DNA of 64,000 nucleotides from an uncultured Lachnospiraceae bacterium (GCA_910586725.1 CAJUJL010000010.1:1-64000), one strand, 5' to 3'. Numbered from the stretch's first letter, positions 1 to 9,410 are shown. A program made the numbers and translations. Notes: a model not told the origin generated them from the sequence alone.

Positions 1-61
1 GGGTAAGTCCTTTTTGCTTACGGAGTTCTTTTAAGAATTTTCCGATTTTTTCTTGATTCAT
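1..61 (-). CDS. XRE-family HTH regulator, N-terminal codons only (cut by window edge)
   Basis: An ATG at 61-59 preceded by a good GGAGG site (spacing 6) opens a frame that runs off the left edge. The 20 visible codons read MNQEKIGKFLKELRKQKGLT, the typical first helix of lambda-repressor-like (XRE) DNA-binding domains, where the next residues are usually a Q-x-x-A/L helix. Nothing beyond the first helix is visible, so the family call rests on this stretch and the target is unknown. Its upstream side lies against a truncated Ig-like gene fragment, so its promoter must lie inside or beyond that fragment. Confidence 0.7.
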   Translation of the reverse strand, partial: MNQEKIGKFLKELRKQKGLT

Positions 62-84
62 TCTTTTCCTCCTTTCACAAAAAT

Positions 85-513
85 TTGCTCAAAGTAAAGA
101 ATGCCGCCGGAAGAAAAGTGAAATGGGCAAGCAGCAACAAGAAAGTTGCTACCGTAAGCAAGAACGGGAAAGTCGTTGCGAAGAAGAAAGGTACGGCGAT
201 AATTACCGTAAAAGTGAACGGTAGTAAGACGTTGCGTTGTAAGGTAACGGTGAAAGATAGCAGGAAACCTGTTACGAAGAAACCTGCTCCGAATCCTGCG
301 TCGCCCGTTGAGTGTGAGCATAATTGGATTGAGAAAGAAAAATTCGTAGAAACACAATACGCTTGCGCATGTGGTAAACTATTTCCAAATGAATATGAAT
401 GGACCATGCACAACGACAAAATCGTAGAAGATGGCGGAATCAGGCATTCATATAGTGCATATCCAATCTACGAAACCTACTACGAATGCTCGAAATGTCA
501 TAAGACAAAATAA
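85..513 (+). pseudogene. 5'-truncated Ig-like (BIG2) surface-protein fragment with Cys-rich tail
   Basis: The frame can only begin at a TTG (85) with no ribosome binding site. It enters in the middle of a bacterial Ig-like domain: KVKWASSNKKVATVSKNGKV and a GTAIITVKVNG strand are typical BIG2 elements, but the first beta strands are missing. After a PVTKKPAPNPASP linker comes a 66-residue tail with paired cysteines (CEHNW, CACG, CSKCHK), which could be a small zinc-ribbon-like module. No signal peptide exists. The frame stays open upstream to about position 7, but there it is antisense to the XRE gene. I read this as the 3' remnant of a larger secreted protein gene whose 5' part was lost by recombination near position 75-85. 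A short expressed gene is less likely. Confidence 0.6.
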
Positions 514-514
514 C

Positions 515-550
515 GAAAAAACCTCCTGCTGAGAAGTGGGAGGTTTTTTT
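515..550 (+). terminator. Rho-independent terminator after the Ig-like fragment
   Basis: An inverted repeat AAAAACCTCC / GGAGGTTTTT with a short loop and a T-run follows the TAA stop by a few bases. It is an intact terminator, suggesting the fragment's 3' end is the original gene end. Confidence 0.85.
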
Positions 551-796
551 AAGAATAATGCAACAAAATCTAAACGGGATAACGTTTAAAAAAATAGCGT
601 TATCTCTATATTTTTTATGTACGAATATAGGTTCGTCGCCAAATTGATTATCGTCATGCTCAATAATAAAATCACTATTACAATCACGCACTTTGTTATA
701 ATATAAAAATATGCGAGGTAATAAATTCGTTGTGCCAGTTAAAATAATATGTAATAACTGCTAACGAGACAGGAAATGGCTACAGCCAGCGCCTTT

Positions 797-2986
797 CTAA
801 ATCCCTGTGTCAATTCTCTGCCTCTGAACCAGTTCGGCAAAAAAGCCGTCGGCCTCTATCAGTTCCTGATAAGTTCCCTCTTCTACAATACGGCCCTGAT
901 CCAGCACGAGGATTCGGTCGCACTGCAAAACAGTCGAAAGCCTGTGCGCAATTACAACCCGCGTGCATTTCATGCGGGAAAGAGCGTCCGACACCTGTTT
1001 TTGCGTCACATTATCCAATGCGCTCGTCGCTTCGTCAAACAGCAGCGCTTTCGGCTTTGACGCCACGGCGCGCGCAATGAAAATCCTCTGCTTCTGCCCT
1101 CCGGAAAATCCTCTGCCCCTCTCCGGAACGATGGTATGCATCCCCATTGGCATTCTTTGAATATCTTCGGCAATCCCGGCAATCCTTGCCGCCTCCCACG
1201 CCTGTTCCATGGATGCGTTTGGCGAAGAAATTGTAATATTAGAATAAATGTCTCCCTGAAACATTTTCCCGTTCTGCATGACAACGCCCATAAACGACCT
1301 TAAGGATTTTAAATCGAGCTGGCTGATGTCCTTACCGTCAAAATAAACGGCTCCTTTCATCGGTTGTTCAAATCCCAGCAAAAGACGCATCAGCGTAGAT
1401 TTTCCGCACCCAGTCTTTCCGACAATGGCTACGTATTCCCCCGGCTGAATTTTAATCGAAATATTGTCCAAAATCAAAGGCATATCTTCCGTATAGCGAA
1501 ATGAAACATGATTCAGCTCAATCCCGCCGCTAAGACCCGTCACTATCTTTTTCTCCCGGGACACCTCCGGCGCTTCCTTTAAAACAGGACGTATGACAGA
1601 AAATGCCGCCCAAATTTCCGGAAGAATCGAAATAGAAGCAGAAAGCAAAAAAACGCTTCCCGAAAGCATGGCATATGCCGCTGCAAACGCCATATAATCC
1701 GCGGCAGAAACGCCGGAGCGAATCGCCTTTCCACAAATAAAAATGGTTCCCATAAGGGAAATGACCGTTAAAAACACAGAATTTACCTTTAAAAAAAAGG
1801 GCGGCGCATACTTTAGCCTTGCAATCTGCCCATACTGTTTCGCCCATTTTACAAACACCCGCCGTTCTGCTCCCGCCAGCTTAATCTTTTGTATGCCGGA
1901 AAAAACAGAAAAAACAAGCCCGCTCTCCTTTGCCAGAAGCTCCATCTTCTCTTCGGCGCGCTTTCGCCCCAAAAACGCAAATAACGCCGGGCCAAGCAGT
2001 GCAAAAGCCATAACGGCAAATGCCGGAAACAGCAAAGCCGGCGCATAAGAGGCAATCTGAACCAGATAAACGACAGAACAGACTGCGGAGAGAAAGACCG
2101 TCAGAAAAAAATACGCCATTTGATCGCACATTCCGTTGACGTCCTGTATTCTTCCGACAAGTTCTCCGGCTCCATAGTTCTTAAAAAAAGCGGCGGGAAG
2201 CGATAACAGCCGCATCAAAAACGCGCCGGATACGGCAGCATTAAGCTTTGTCCTGATTTTCTCAAACGTAAGCTGCCGGACGCTTGTAATCAAAGAAGAA
2301 GAAACCGCCGTTCCCGTCAAAAGAATGCCGCAGGCCCAAAGCTCCTGTATATTCCCTGTTTTCAGTACGTTGGAAAAAATCAGCTGATGAATCAAAGGGG
2401 TCAAAAGTCCAAGCAATGAAAGAAACATGCCGGCCGCTAACATGGACGCAAAATCGGAAGCGTCCATAGCCTGTACCAGGTATGCCGCAAGCTCTTTCAT
2501 GCCAATTGATTTCAGCGGAAGCGGACGGTAAAAGCAAATTGCCTCTTCCGAAAACATCGACGCATTGTCCGCGCGAATCCTGATTTTTTTTCCGGTTTCC
2601 TCGTCCGCGGCCTCGTATCCTCCCCGCACCGGCAAAATTGCAACGGCTCTTTTGCTCTTCTGATAAACGCCAAGCATCGCTCCGATTCCGTTTCGATACC
2701 AGTCTTTCGAAAGCTTCACCCTGCGCCGCATAAAGCCGGACGGCCGCATCAGATATTCTAAAATATCCTGCATTTCCTCTATACTGTCCGGAATCTCCTG
2801 CGGTTTTACATGATAAAAATTTAAAATTTCACTGACGGCCCGAATCGCGGCCGCGCGATCGTCCCATCCCCAAAAAGAACCTCCCGCATTTCCCGTTACG
2901 GCTCCCGTCATTTCCATCCATGCGTCCGAAAAGCTTTCTCTTTCATTTTTAATTTTTTCCCGGATCTGTTCGTCAAACCAGCCCAC
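797..2986 (-). CDS. NHLM-type ABC exporter 2 (permease-ATPase, no peptidase)
   Basis: 729-aa half-transporter and last gene of the operon starting at 18281. About 150 N-terminal residues form a cytoplasmic domain without the C39 catalytic motif. A six-helix membrane region follows (about 180-430), then an ATPase with Walker A GKTGCGKST, signature FSGGQKQR and Walker B ALLFDEATSAL. Size, N-terminal extension and pairing with a peptidase-containing partner match the NHLM bacteriocin ABC2 family (established family; assignment from memory). It probably forms a heteromeric exporter with the C39 protein encoded 12 bp upstream. The GTG start at 2986 is chosen because a GGGAGG site lies 7 bases before it. 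No clear terminator follows. Confidence 0.88.
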   Translation of the reverse strand: MGWFDEQIREKIKNERESFSDAWMEMTGAVTGNAGGSFWGWDDRAAAIRAVSEILNFYHVKPQEIPDSIEEMQDILEYLMRPSGFMRRRVKLSKDWYRNGIGAMLGVYQKSKRAVAILPVRGGYEAADEETGKKIRIRADNASMFSEEAICFYRPLPLKSIGMKELAAYLVQAMDASDFASMLAAGMFLSLLGLLTPLIHQLIFSNVLKTGNIQELWACGILLTGTAVSSSLITSVRQLTFEKIRTKLNAAVSGAFLMRLLSLPAAFFKNYGAGELVGRIQDVNGMCDQMAYFFLTVFLSAVCSVVYLVQIASYAPALLFPAFAVMAFALLGPALFAFLGRKRAEEKMELLAKESGLVFSVFSGIQKIKLAGAERRVFVKWAKQYGQIARLKYAPPFFLKVNSVFLTVISLMGTIFICGKAIRSGVSAADYMAFAAAYAMLSGSVFLLSASISILPEIWAAFSVIRPVLKEAPEVSREKKIVTGLSGGIELNHVSFRYTEDMPLILDNISIKIQPGEYVAIVGKTGCGKSTLMRLLLGFEQPMKGAVYFDGKDISQLDLKSLRSFMGVVMQNGKMFQGDIYSNITISSPNASMEQAWEAARIAGIAEDIQRMPMGMHTIVPERGRGFSGGQKQRIFIARAVASKPKALLFDEATSALDNVTQKQVSDALSRMKCTRVVIAHRLSTVLQCDRILVLDQGRIVEEGTYQELIEADGFFAELVQRQRIDTGI

Positions 2987-2998
2987 GACTCATCCTCC

Positions 2999-5194
2999 CT
3001 ACTCTTTTGTCACCAGTTCTTTGTATCTTCCATTCTGCTCCATCAGCGCTTCATGCGTTCCCCTCTCCACAATGCGTCCCTGATCCAAAACAATGATTTC
3101 ATCGCAGCCGCGGACGGTAGAAAGGCGATGGGCAATCACAATACAGGTAATTCCCCTGTTTTTGATGGCGTTTACTACGTCATACTCGGTTTTCGCATCC
3201 AAAGCCGACGTAGCTTCGTCCAGAATAATGATGGTCGGATCCTGCGCCAAAACGCGGGCAATTTCCATCCGCTGCCGCTGTCCTCCCGAAAAGTCTTTTC
3301 CCCCGTCCAAAATCCGGTATTGATAACCGCCGTCCCGCAGCATAATGTCCTCGTGAAGCTGCGCGTCCCTGGACGCAAGAATCATGGCAGAGTCTTTTAT
3401 CGAAGCATCCCACATTTTAATATTGTTGGCAATCGTATCCTCAAACAGTATGATGTCCTGGTCTGCGACGGCAAGCGATCCGGCAAGTACCTGACGGTTT
3501 ATCTCACAGATTTTCTTTCCGTCAAAAAGAATTTCTCCTTCCCACGGTTCATACAGTCCGGAAATCAATTTGGAAACCGTGGATTTTCCACAACCGGAAG
3601 AACCGATGATTGCAATGCGCTCCCCCTGTTTTACTTTCAGGGAAAAATCTTTAATCACCGGCTCCTGCCGCCTTGAGTATCCAAATACAAGGTTTCGAAT
3701 CTCCAAAGCTCCCGACAGCTTGTCGTCCGCTTCTCCTAAAAGCTGCTCATCGTCTTCATCCTCTCCGCATTTCTCCTCCACAGGATATTCCATCACGTCC
3801 TGGATACGCTCCATATCCGTTCTCATCTCCTGAAGCTTTTGCCCCGCCAGAACCAATTGAGCGGCCGGTTCGCGAAAAGAATGCGCAAGCCCCTGAAACG
3901 CCAAAAGCATGCCCACCGTAAACTCGCCGCAAATAATAAAATATGCGCCAAGCGTTAAAATCAAAATATCGGAAACAGACGCCGCAAGCTCCGGAATTAT
4001 GCCCAAATATCCATCCAGCTTTGCATACCGCCCGCGCTGCGTATAGATGGAGGCAGACATTCCGGACCACCGCTCAAAAAATCCGTTTTCCGCGCCGTTC
4101 GCCTTTATCGTCTCTATCATATCGATCCCGGCATATGTTATGCCCTCCAGATTTCCCTGATCGCGCATCATTACCTGCGTAATATTGACGCGTTTCCTGG
4201 AAATCACAAAAGCCAGCCATACATTGAAAAGCACCGACAGAATGCTGATACAGGTCAGAGGAATGCTGTAACGCGCCATTACGATAACAGAAAAAATAAG
4301 CATCGCAAAATTGACGATAAGCGGCGCAAATGTTTTGACAAGCAGCTCGGCCACACTCTGATTTGCTTTCTGACGCAGGGCAAGATCGCCCACCATTCTC
4401 TGGGAAAAAAATTCCATTGGAAGCTTCAACACGTGCCACATAAATTTTGCATTTGCCAAAATGGCCAGCTTTCCCTCAAGCTTTGGCAGAAAAACAGCTT
4501 TTAACCACGCAAGCACAAACTGCGCCGCAGTCAAAGACAGCATCCCAAACCAGAAAAGCGTCACCCATGCCCCGCTTTCTCCGTTTAAAAGACGGTCCAC
4601 AAAAATTCTGGAAAACACCAGCTGCAGTATTCCCGCAAACGAAGCGGCCGCCGTAATCACCGCCGCAAATAAAAACGCTTCTCCCGTGCCTTTTAGCCGC
4701 TGCCTTGCAAATTGAAAAACGCTCTTTTTCTTTCCGCCCGGCACAAACGATTCCTTTGGCGCAAACATCAGGCAGACCCCGGTAAAATTTTCATCAAATT
4801 CTTCCATGGAAACAATGGCGCGGCCTCTTGCGGGATCGCTTAAGACGGCTCCCTTACGGCAAAATCCATTCAATACGACAAAATGTGAAAGTCCCCAGTG
4901 AATGATGCAGGGATACGTCGCCTTTTCCATCAAAGAAGAAACTTCAAAACGATACGCCGATGCTTTTAGTCCATACTGTTCGGCCGCCTGATAAATGTTT
5001 TTCGCGCTTGATCCGTCCCGCGATACGCCGCAGTCAATCCGGGCCTGTTCCAGCGGAATCCACTTTCCATAGTAAGCAAGCACCATGCTAAGAGAAGCCG
5101 CTCCGCATTCAGCAGCCTCCATTTGCATAATCAAAGGCGTTTTCGCCACGCCAGACTTCTTTTTGCCCGGTACGTATGCTTCTCTCTTTTTCAT
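2999..5194 (-). CDS. NHLM-type ABC exporter 1 with C39 leader peptidase
   Basis: 731-aa protein. The N-terminal C39 cysteine protease domain has the expected catalytic set: Cys30 in AAECGAASL, His104 in HWGLSHFVVL and Asp120 in LSDP. Such domains cleave secreted peptides after a Gly-Gly leader while exporting them. A six-helix permease follows, then an ATPase with GSSGCGKST, FSGGQRQR and IIILDEATSAL. The order of domains and its NHLM ABC2-like partner downstream fit the NHLM ABC1 peptidase/ATP-binding family. The natural substrate is the double-glycine peptide at 9453-9602. The ATG at 5194 with an AGAGGG site is preferred over the TTG two codons upstream. Confidence 0.9.
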   Translation of the reverse strand: MKKREAYVPGKKKSGVAKTPLIMQMEAAECGAASLSMVLAYYGKWIPLEQARIDCGVSRDGSSAKNIYQAAEQYGLKASAYRFEVSSLMEKATYPCIIHWGLSHFVVLNGFCRKGAVLSDPARGRAIVSMEEFDENFTGVCLMFAPKESFVPGGKKKSVFQFARQRLKGTGEAFLFAAVITAAASFAGILQLVFSRIFVDRLLNGESGAWVTLFWFGMLSLTAAQFVLAWLKAVFLPKLEGKLAILANAKFMWHVLKLPMEFFSQRMVGDLALRQKANQSVAELLVKTFAPLIVNFAMLIFSVIVMARYSIPLTCISILSVLFNVWLAFVISRKRVNITQVMMRDQGNLEGITYAGIDMIETIKANGAENGFFERWSGMSASIYTQRGRYAKLDGYLGIIPELAASVSDILILTLGAYFIICGEFTVGMLLAFQGLAHSFREPAAQLVLAGQKLQEMRTDMERIQDVMEYPVEEKCGEDEDDEQLLGEADDKLSGALEIRNLVFGYSRRQEPVIKDFSLKVKQGERIAIIGSSGCGKSTVSKLISGLYEPWEGEILFDGKKICEINRQVLAGSLAVADQDIILFEDTIANNIKMWDASIKDSAMILASRDAQLHEDIMLRDGGYQYRILDGGKDFSGGQRQRMEIARVLAQDPTIIILDEATSALDAKTEYDVVNAIKNRGITCIVIAHRLSTVRGCDEIIVLDQGRIVERGTHEALMEQNGRYKELVTKE

Positions 5195-5209
5195 ATTCAA
5201 ACCCTCTTA

Positions 5210-5698
5210 TCATTCAAAAAAATAAGAAATCGGTTTTTGCCTCTCCGTTACAATCCTCACATGGCAAACGCCTTTTTTTACATGGATTCCGGAAAGCTCC
5301 ACTTTATATTTCCAATCTCCCTCTGTCATTAAAAGCGCGTGCGCCATGCCCTCTCCTCCAAGAAATTCCGCCGCTTCCTGATAAGAAACCGGAATGTCCG
5401 AAACTGCTTCCACTCTGCCCGATTCTTCCAAAACGCATGCCTCCATTCCTTTTTGCACAGACACAACCTCTTCCTCATCCAAAAACAGATAGACCGATGT
5501 TCCGTCCGAATACCCCTTTTCCTCTGTGATTACGTCCAGCGCGCCAATCATGCTCCAGATAAGCAAAGACGCCAAAAACAAACATACGGCGGCTAAGACC
5601 ATCCATACGCCCGGATTTACTACCTGAATACCTGCGTCCAGTTGTTCCGGATAAGACGCCCGTGCCATACTTTTTTCCCGAAACAGGCTCTTTTGCAT
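5210..5698 (-). CDS. Short HlyD-like secretion adaptor of the NHLM exporter
   Basis: 162-aa protein with a short cytoplasmic start (LFREKSMARASYPEQLD is typical of NHLM HlyD proteins), one transmembrane helix (about residues 30-53) and a compact extracytoplasmic part of about 105 residues. The long coiled-coil hairpin of Gram-negative HlyD proteins is absent, which fits an organism with no outer membrane to span. It starts one base after the NRPS stop, with AAAGGGG as ribosome binding site inside the NRPS 3' end, and is followed 15 bp later by the C39 exporter. Function as exporter accessory protein is inferred from context and the N-terminal motif. Confidence 0.72.
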   Translation of the reverse strand: MQKSLFREKSMARASYPEQLDAGIQVVNPGVWMVLAAVCLFLASLLIWSMIGALDVITEEKGYSDGTSVYLFLDEEEVVSVQKGMEACVLEESGRVEAVSDIPVSYQEAAEFLGGEGMAHALLMTEGDWKYKVELSGIHVKKGVCHVRIVTERQKPISYFFE

Positions 5699-5699
5699 A

Positions 5700-8600
5700 T
5701 CAGTTCCCCTTTCTTTCTGCGTCTTTCTTTTGACGCTTTTGTTTGAGAAATTCTTTTCGAATAATCTTTGCCACCAATTCCGGGTGATCTTCCGTCAGAA
5801 AATGACGCGCCCCGCAAATCCTGTAAATGGAAAACGGCCCCTGTATCCATCTGTGCCACAACTTTGCCCTCGTCTGACAGCCAAAGGTAACCGCGTCTTT
5901 TTCTCCAAAAATCAGCACGGTTTTTCCGCCAATCGAAACCGGCTTCATCTGGCGAAGATGCCTTGCGCTTCTTTTTACATCCTCCCGAAACCTTTGTAAA
6001 AGCTCGCTTTTTACTTCAAACGAACGCCCCCGCAGTCTCTGCAAAAGATTTGCCAGAACGCCGTCCGGCACAGAATCCCAGATGCAAACGCGGTTTGGAA
6101 GCGCCTCGCAAAGCATAAGTCCAAAAAGCCTCTCTCCAAGCAGCGACGCCGTCTGGATGGCGCAGACGCTCCCTGCGCACGCGCCAAGCACATATATCTG
6201 ATCATACGCTTTTATCTGTTTTGACGCAGCGATTTCTCTTGCAATATCCGCTATGCTTTGCCCGCGGAAAGCTTTTGGATGAAAGGCCGCAACGTCCAGC
6301 TCTTCCTTTGCAAGCTGACGCGCCAGAGGAAATATGCTAAGCGGCGTTCCGCCCGCAAAAGGGATGGCCAAAAGCAGACGTCTGGATTCTTTTTTCTGCA
6401 AAAATACAAGCGTCTCTTCTCTCGATGCTTCCTCTTTTGCCAGCTCTCTAAGATACGGCTTTTTGTAAATCGCTTCATACGATACAAAAATGCCGCATTC
6501 CGCACATTCCGCCAGAAAAGACAACGCCGTAAGAGAATCCATGCCAAAATCCAAAAGGCTTTGATCCAGCGTAATGTCGTTTCGCTTCAAATGCTTTCTC
6601 GCAAGCAAAAGCAGTGTCTTTTCCCTGCGGGAAACCTCCCAGTCCCGCGAAAAAACAATCGAATCCGTATGTTTGCGGCATCTGCTCCGATACATTTTCT
6701 CCAGTTCTTTTTTGTCCGCTTTTCCACTTCCTCTTACGGGCAGTTCGTTCACAAATAAAAACTCGGACGGAATACAGTAGTAAGGCAGACGCTTTGCGGC
6801 TTCTTCCTTTAGGCATTCTTTCGAACCTTCCCCCTGGCAAAAGGCAACCAGCTTGCTTCCTATCTGCAATACGCGGCAATGAACACCTGAAACGGCGTCG
6901 TTTAAATTCCGCTCTACTTCCGAAAGATTAATCCGCATTCCGCGTATTTTCACCTGACAGTCCTCTCTGCCCTCATAATAAAGCATTCCGTCTTCCGAAA
7001 GCACGGCCAAATCGCCTGTCCGATACGCCCGCTTTCCATCCAGAGTAAAAAAGCCGGACGTCTCCTCTTTCCCGTTATAGCCAAGTCCGACCAGACCGCC
7101 CTCTATAACCAGCTCTCCACGCTCTCCAACAGGCAAAATCTCTCCTCTTTTGTTCCGGACGGAAAGCCGCGTGGCATACACAGGCCTGCCAAGCGCAATT
7201 CTTTTTTCTCTGCCCGTACAGTGATAAAAGCTGACGTCAATCGTACATTCCGCAGGACCGTATAAATTATATATCTGCGTATCGGAAAGCAGCTCGTATG
7301 CTTTTTTGACAAGCTCCGCTCCCGGTTCTTCCCCGGATAAAATCAAATACTTCAAATCCGGAAATTTCCGATTTTCCCGTTCTAAATAGTCAAGAAACCG
7401 TTCCAGCATAGAGGGTACAAAGTGCGCCATTGTCACGCCGCCAAAAACAAGGGCGTCCGCGATGGCTTTTGGATCCGCTTCTTTCCCGTCTTCTAAAAGA
7501 TACAGGCTCTTTCCAAACGCAAAGGGCATCGTAAGCTCCCAGACAGAAACGTCAAACGTGCTTTTCGTCTTTTGAAGAATTGTCTGCGCGCCGTCCCCAA
7601 ACACATCCATCATCCATTCCAGCCTGCAGCTTACGGACGAATGGGAAATCCGGACGGCCTTTGGCTCCCCCGTCGTTCCGGAAGTATAAATTTCATAGGC
7701 AGGTATATCCGGACGAATGTCGTATGAAACGTCTGTTTCTTCCTTTTTCTCTTCCTTTAACATAGCGTCCGTCAAGCACAGCGCGCAATGACCGGAAATC
7801 TTTTCGCGCCGCTCTTTCGATTCTTTTGGACTGATTGGAAGAAACGCGCATCCCGACAGCCAGGACGCATACACGGCGGCCGGAAGATACGGTGTGCGCG
7901 TCAGGCAAAGCCCGATGACTCTCTGCCGGCTCCAGTCTGCCCTCTTAGAAATGACGCGCATAATCTGTCTGACCAGCTTCAAAAAATCACCATAAGAATA
8001 AGCATTCCCACGCCAGAACACCGCCGGCCGCTGTGGATACCTGTCTGCCATGGCAAGAAACCGCTCCGGCAATGCGCTTTGAAACTGCCAGCCGCCTCCC
8101 TGCTGCGCCGTCTTAATCTTCTGTTTTTCTTCTTCTCTTAATAAGGAAAGCCGCCCGCAGGGTATCGTCGGATCGTTTAGGATCTGCTCCATCAAAAAAA
8201 GCGCGCCTGACAGAATACTTTTTATTCTCTGTCCGGAAATCGCTTCTTTTTGATATTTTATTACCAGCTCCACGCCGTCTCTCTCTTCATTTATAAATAT
8301 TTTGACCGGCGTCTCGGATGAAGAACTGTAAAATTCACGGCATTCTCCATGCGCCGGAGAAGGCAGACAGCGCGTCGGACGATAGGAAATTTCAATTTCA
8401 GGCAATACAGGACAGCTTTTCTGCTCTGTTGTATGCTTTGCCAGCTTCCTTTTTAAATCGGCGAGAAAATCAGCCGCGGAGCTTTCCCATTTTGGTTCTG
8501 CAACAAACGTACGCGTATGGACTTTCATCCCCGTAACGGTAAACTCGTCTCCCTTTCGTGAAAGCAAATCACGCCCAACGGCCAATCCGTCCCCGTCCGT

Positions 8601-9374
8601 TACCCTGCACAGATACATTGCGAGGCATCCATAAAATAAGGCTTCCACCGAAACCCTGTATGTACGGCAAAATTTTCGTATCTGCCCGTATGAAAAATTT
8701 CTTTCCGGCCAGGAAACGCCAGCCAGACTCTCTTCCGATTCCGTCAGCCAGCCGGAAAAAATTTCTGCCGCAGGATTTAACGCCCGTTTCGCAACAGAGG
8801 AAAGATGTCTGTCTTCCCAGTCGGACTTTTTCCCGCCATTTTGCAAACCGGAAGTCCTTGTCAGAGAAATTTCCTCCTGATACCTGGTATCTGTCTTCAC
8901 GTCTGCTTTTCCTGCCAGAAGCTGCTCATAAATCTGTTCCTGACGCCTGGCGCATAAAGCAACCGTATATCCGTCCGCAATCAAATGGTGAAACTTTTCA
9001 AAAATAAGAATTTTTCCCTGCAGACGCAGCAGACGAAAATCAAACAGATAACTGTCGTATATTGAAAAAGGCTCGCAAATCCAGCCTTGTATCCTATCGT
9101 GTATTTCTTCCGCGGCAAGATTCGTAAAGTCATATTCTTTCATAGCATACGTTTGGATGGGATCCCAAAAAATCTTTCCCTGGGAATTGACTTTTATCCA
9201 GAAGCTGCTGTTGTTCCGCAAAAACAATTCGATTGTTTTCTGCAAAAGCAAAACGTCGTACTTCCCCTCCAGATGCAGATAGCCTCCGATATTACAGACG
9301 TCTGTTCCGGGATAAGCCGTCTGAACTTCCCATATTTTTTTCTGCTGCGGAAGCATTTCATACAAACCGTCCAT
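5700..9374 (-). CDS. Single-module serine NRPS (C-A-PCP-TE, EntF-like) with cysteine thioesterase
   Basis: 1224 aa from the ATG at 9374 (an upstream TTG at 9401 in the same frame lacks a site). The condensation domain has an HHLIADG active site at about 129. In the adenylation domain TSGTTGEPK, YGPAE and YRTGD are all present. Threaded on PheA by eye, its ten pocket residues are D-V-W-H-I-S-L-I-D-K, one change from the textbook serine code. The carrier domain has its phosphopantetheine serine in DFGMDSL (about 947). The C-terminal thioesterase has GACAG where GxSxG is usual, so the nucleophile is Cys1066, with Asp1160 (GEKDA) and His1191 (GARHF) completing a triad. Overall architecture equals enterobactin synthase EntF, but no DHB genes or MbtH are nearby. 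Product predicted: an N-acyl- or N-aminoacyl-serine derivative. Confidence 0.9.
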   Translation of the reverse strand: MDGLYEMLPQQKKIWEVQTAYPGTDVCNIGGYLHLEGKYDVLLLQKTIELFLRNNSSFWIKVNSQGKIFWDPIQTYAMKEYDFTNLAAEEIHDRIQGWICEPFSIYDSYLFDFRLLRLQGKILIFEKFHHLIADGYTVALCARRQEQIYEQLLAGKADVKTDTRYQEEISLTRTSGLQNGGKKSDWEDRHLSSVAKRALNPAAEIFSGWLTESEESLAGVSWPERNFSYGQIRKFCRTYRVSVEALFYGCLAMYLCRVTDGDGLAVGRDLLSRKGDEFTVTGMKVHTRTFVAEPKWESSAADFLADLKRKLAKHTTEQKSCPVLPEIEISYRPTRCLPSPAHGECREFYSSSSETPVKIFINEERDGVELVIKYQKEAISGQRIKSILSGALFLMEQILNDPTIPCGRLSLLREEEKQKIKTAQQGGGWQFQSALPERFLAMADRYPQRPAVFWRGNAYSYGDFLKLVRQIMRVISKRADWSRQRVIGLCLTRTPYLPAAVYASWLSGCAFLPISPKESKERREKISGHCALCLTDAMLKEEKKEETDVSYDIRPDIPAYEIYTSGTTGEPKAVRISHSSVSCRLEWMMDVFGDGAQTILQKTKSTFDVSVWELTMPFAFGKSLYLLEDGKEADPKAIADALVFGGVTMAHFVPSMLERFLDYLERENRKFPDLKYLILSGEEPGAELVKKAYELLSDTQIYNLYGPAECTIDVSFYHCTGREKRIALGRPVYATRLSVRNKRGEILPVGERGELVIEGGLVGLGYNGKEETSGFFTLDGKRAYRTGDLAVLSEDGMLYYEGREDCQVKIRGMRINLSEVERNLNDAVSGVHCRVLQIGSKLVAFCQGEGSKECLKEEAAKRLPYYCIPSEFLFVNELPVRGSGKADKKELEKMYRSRCRKHTDSIVFSRDWEVSRREKTLLLLARKHLKRNDITLDQSLLDFGMDSLTALSFLAECAECGIFVSYEAIYKKPYLRELAKEEASREETLVFLQKKESRRLLLAIPFAGGTPLSIFPLARQLAKEELDVAAFHPKAFRGQSIADIAREIAASKQIKAYDQIYVLGACAGSVCAIQTASLLGERLFGLMLCEALPNRVCIWDSVPDGVLANLLQRLRGRSFEVKSELLQRFREDVKRSARHLRQMKPVSIGGKTVLIFGEKDAVTFGCQTRAKLWHRWIQGPFSIYRICGARHFLTEDHPELVAKIIRKEFLKQKRQKKDAERKGN

Positions 9375-9410
9375 TGTCCACCATTCTTCCTTTCCGATCA
9401 AAAAGAAATG

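Noticed and set aside
440..691. 83-codon frame on the minus strand (GTG start) overlapping the Ig-like fragment
   Set aside because: It runs through the terminator and antisense to the Ig-like frame, has no ribosome binding site, and only its first 45 residues look protein-like. The interval 551-796 holds otherwise only AT-rich DNA and a weak CAGTTA/TAACTG repeat.
5700..9374. Enterobactin-type siderophore synthesis
   Set aside because: The EntF-like architecture and serine code fit, but no isochorismate/DHB genes, EntB, EntE, MbtH or siderophore transport genes occur in the window.
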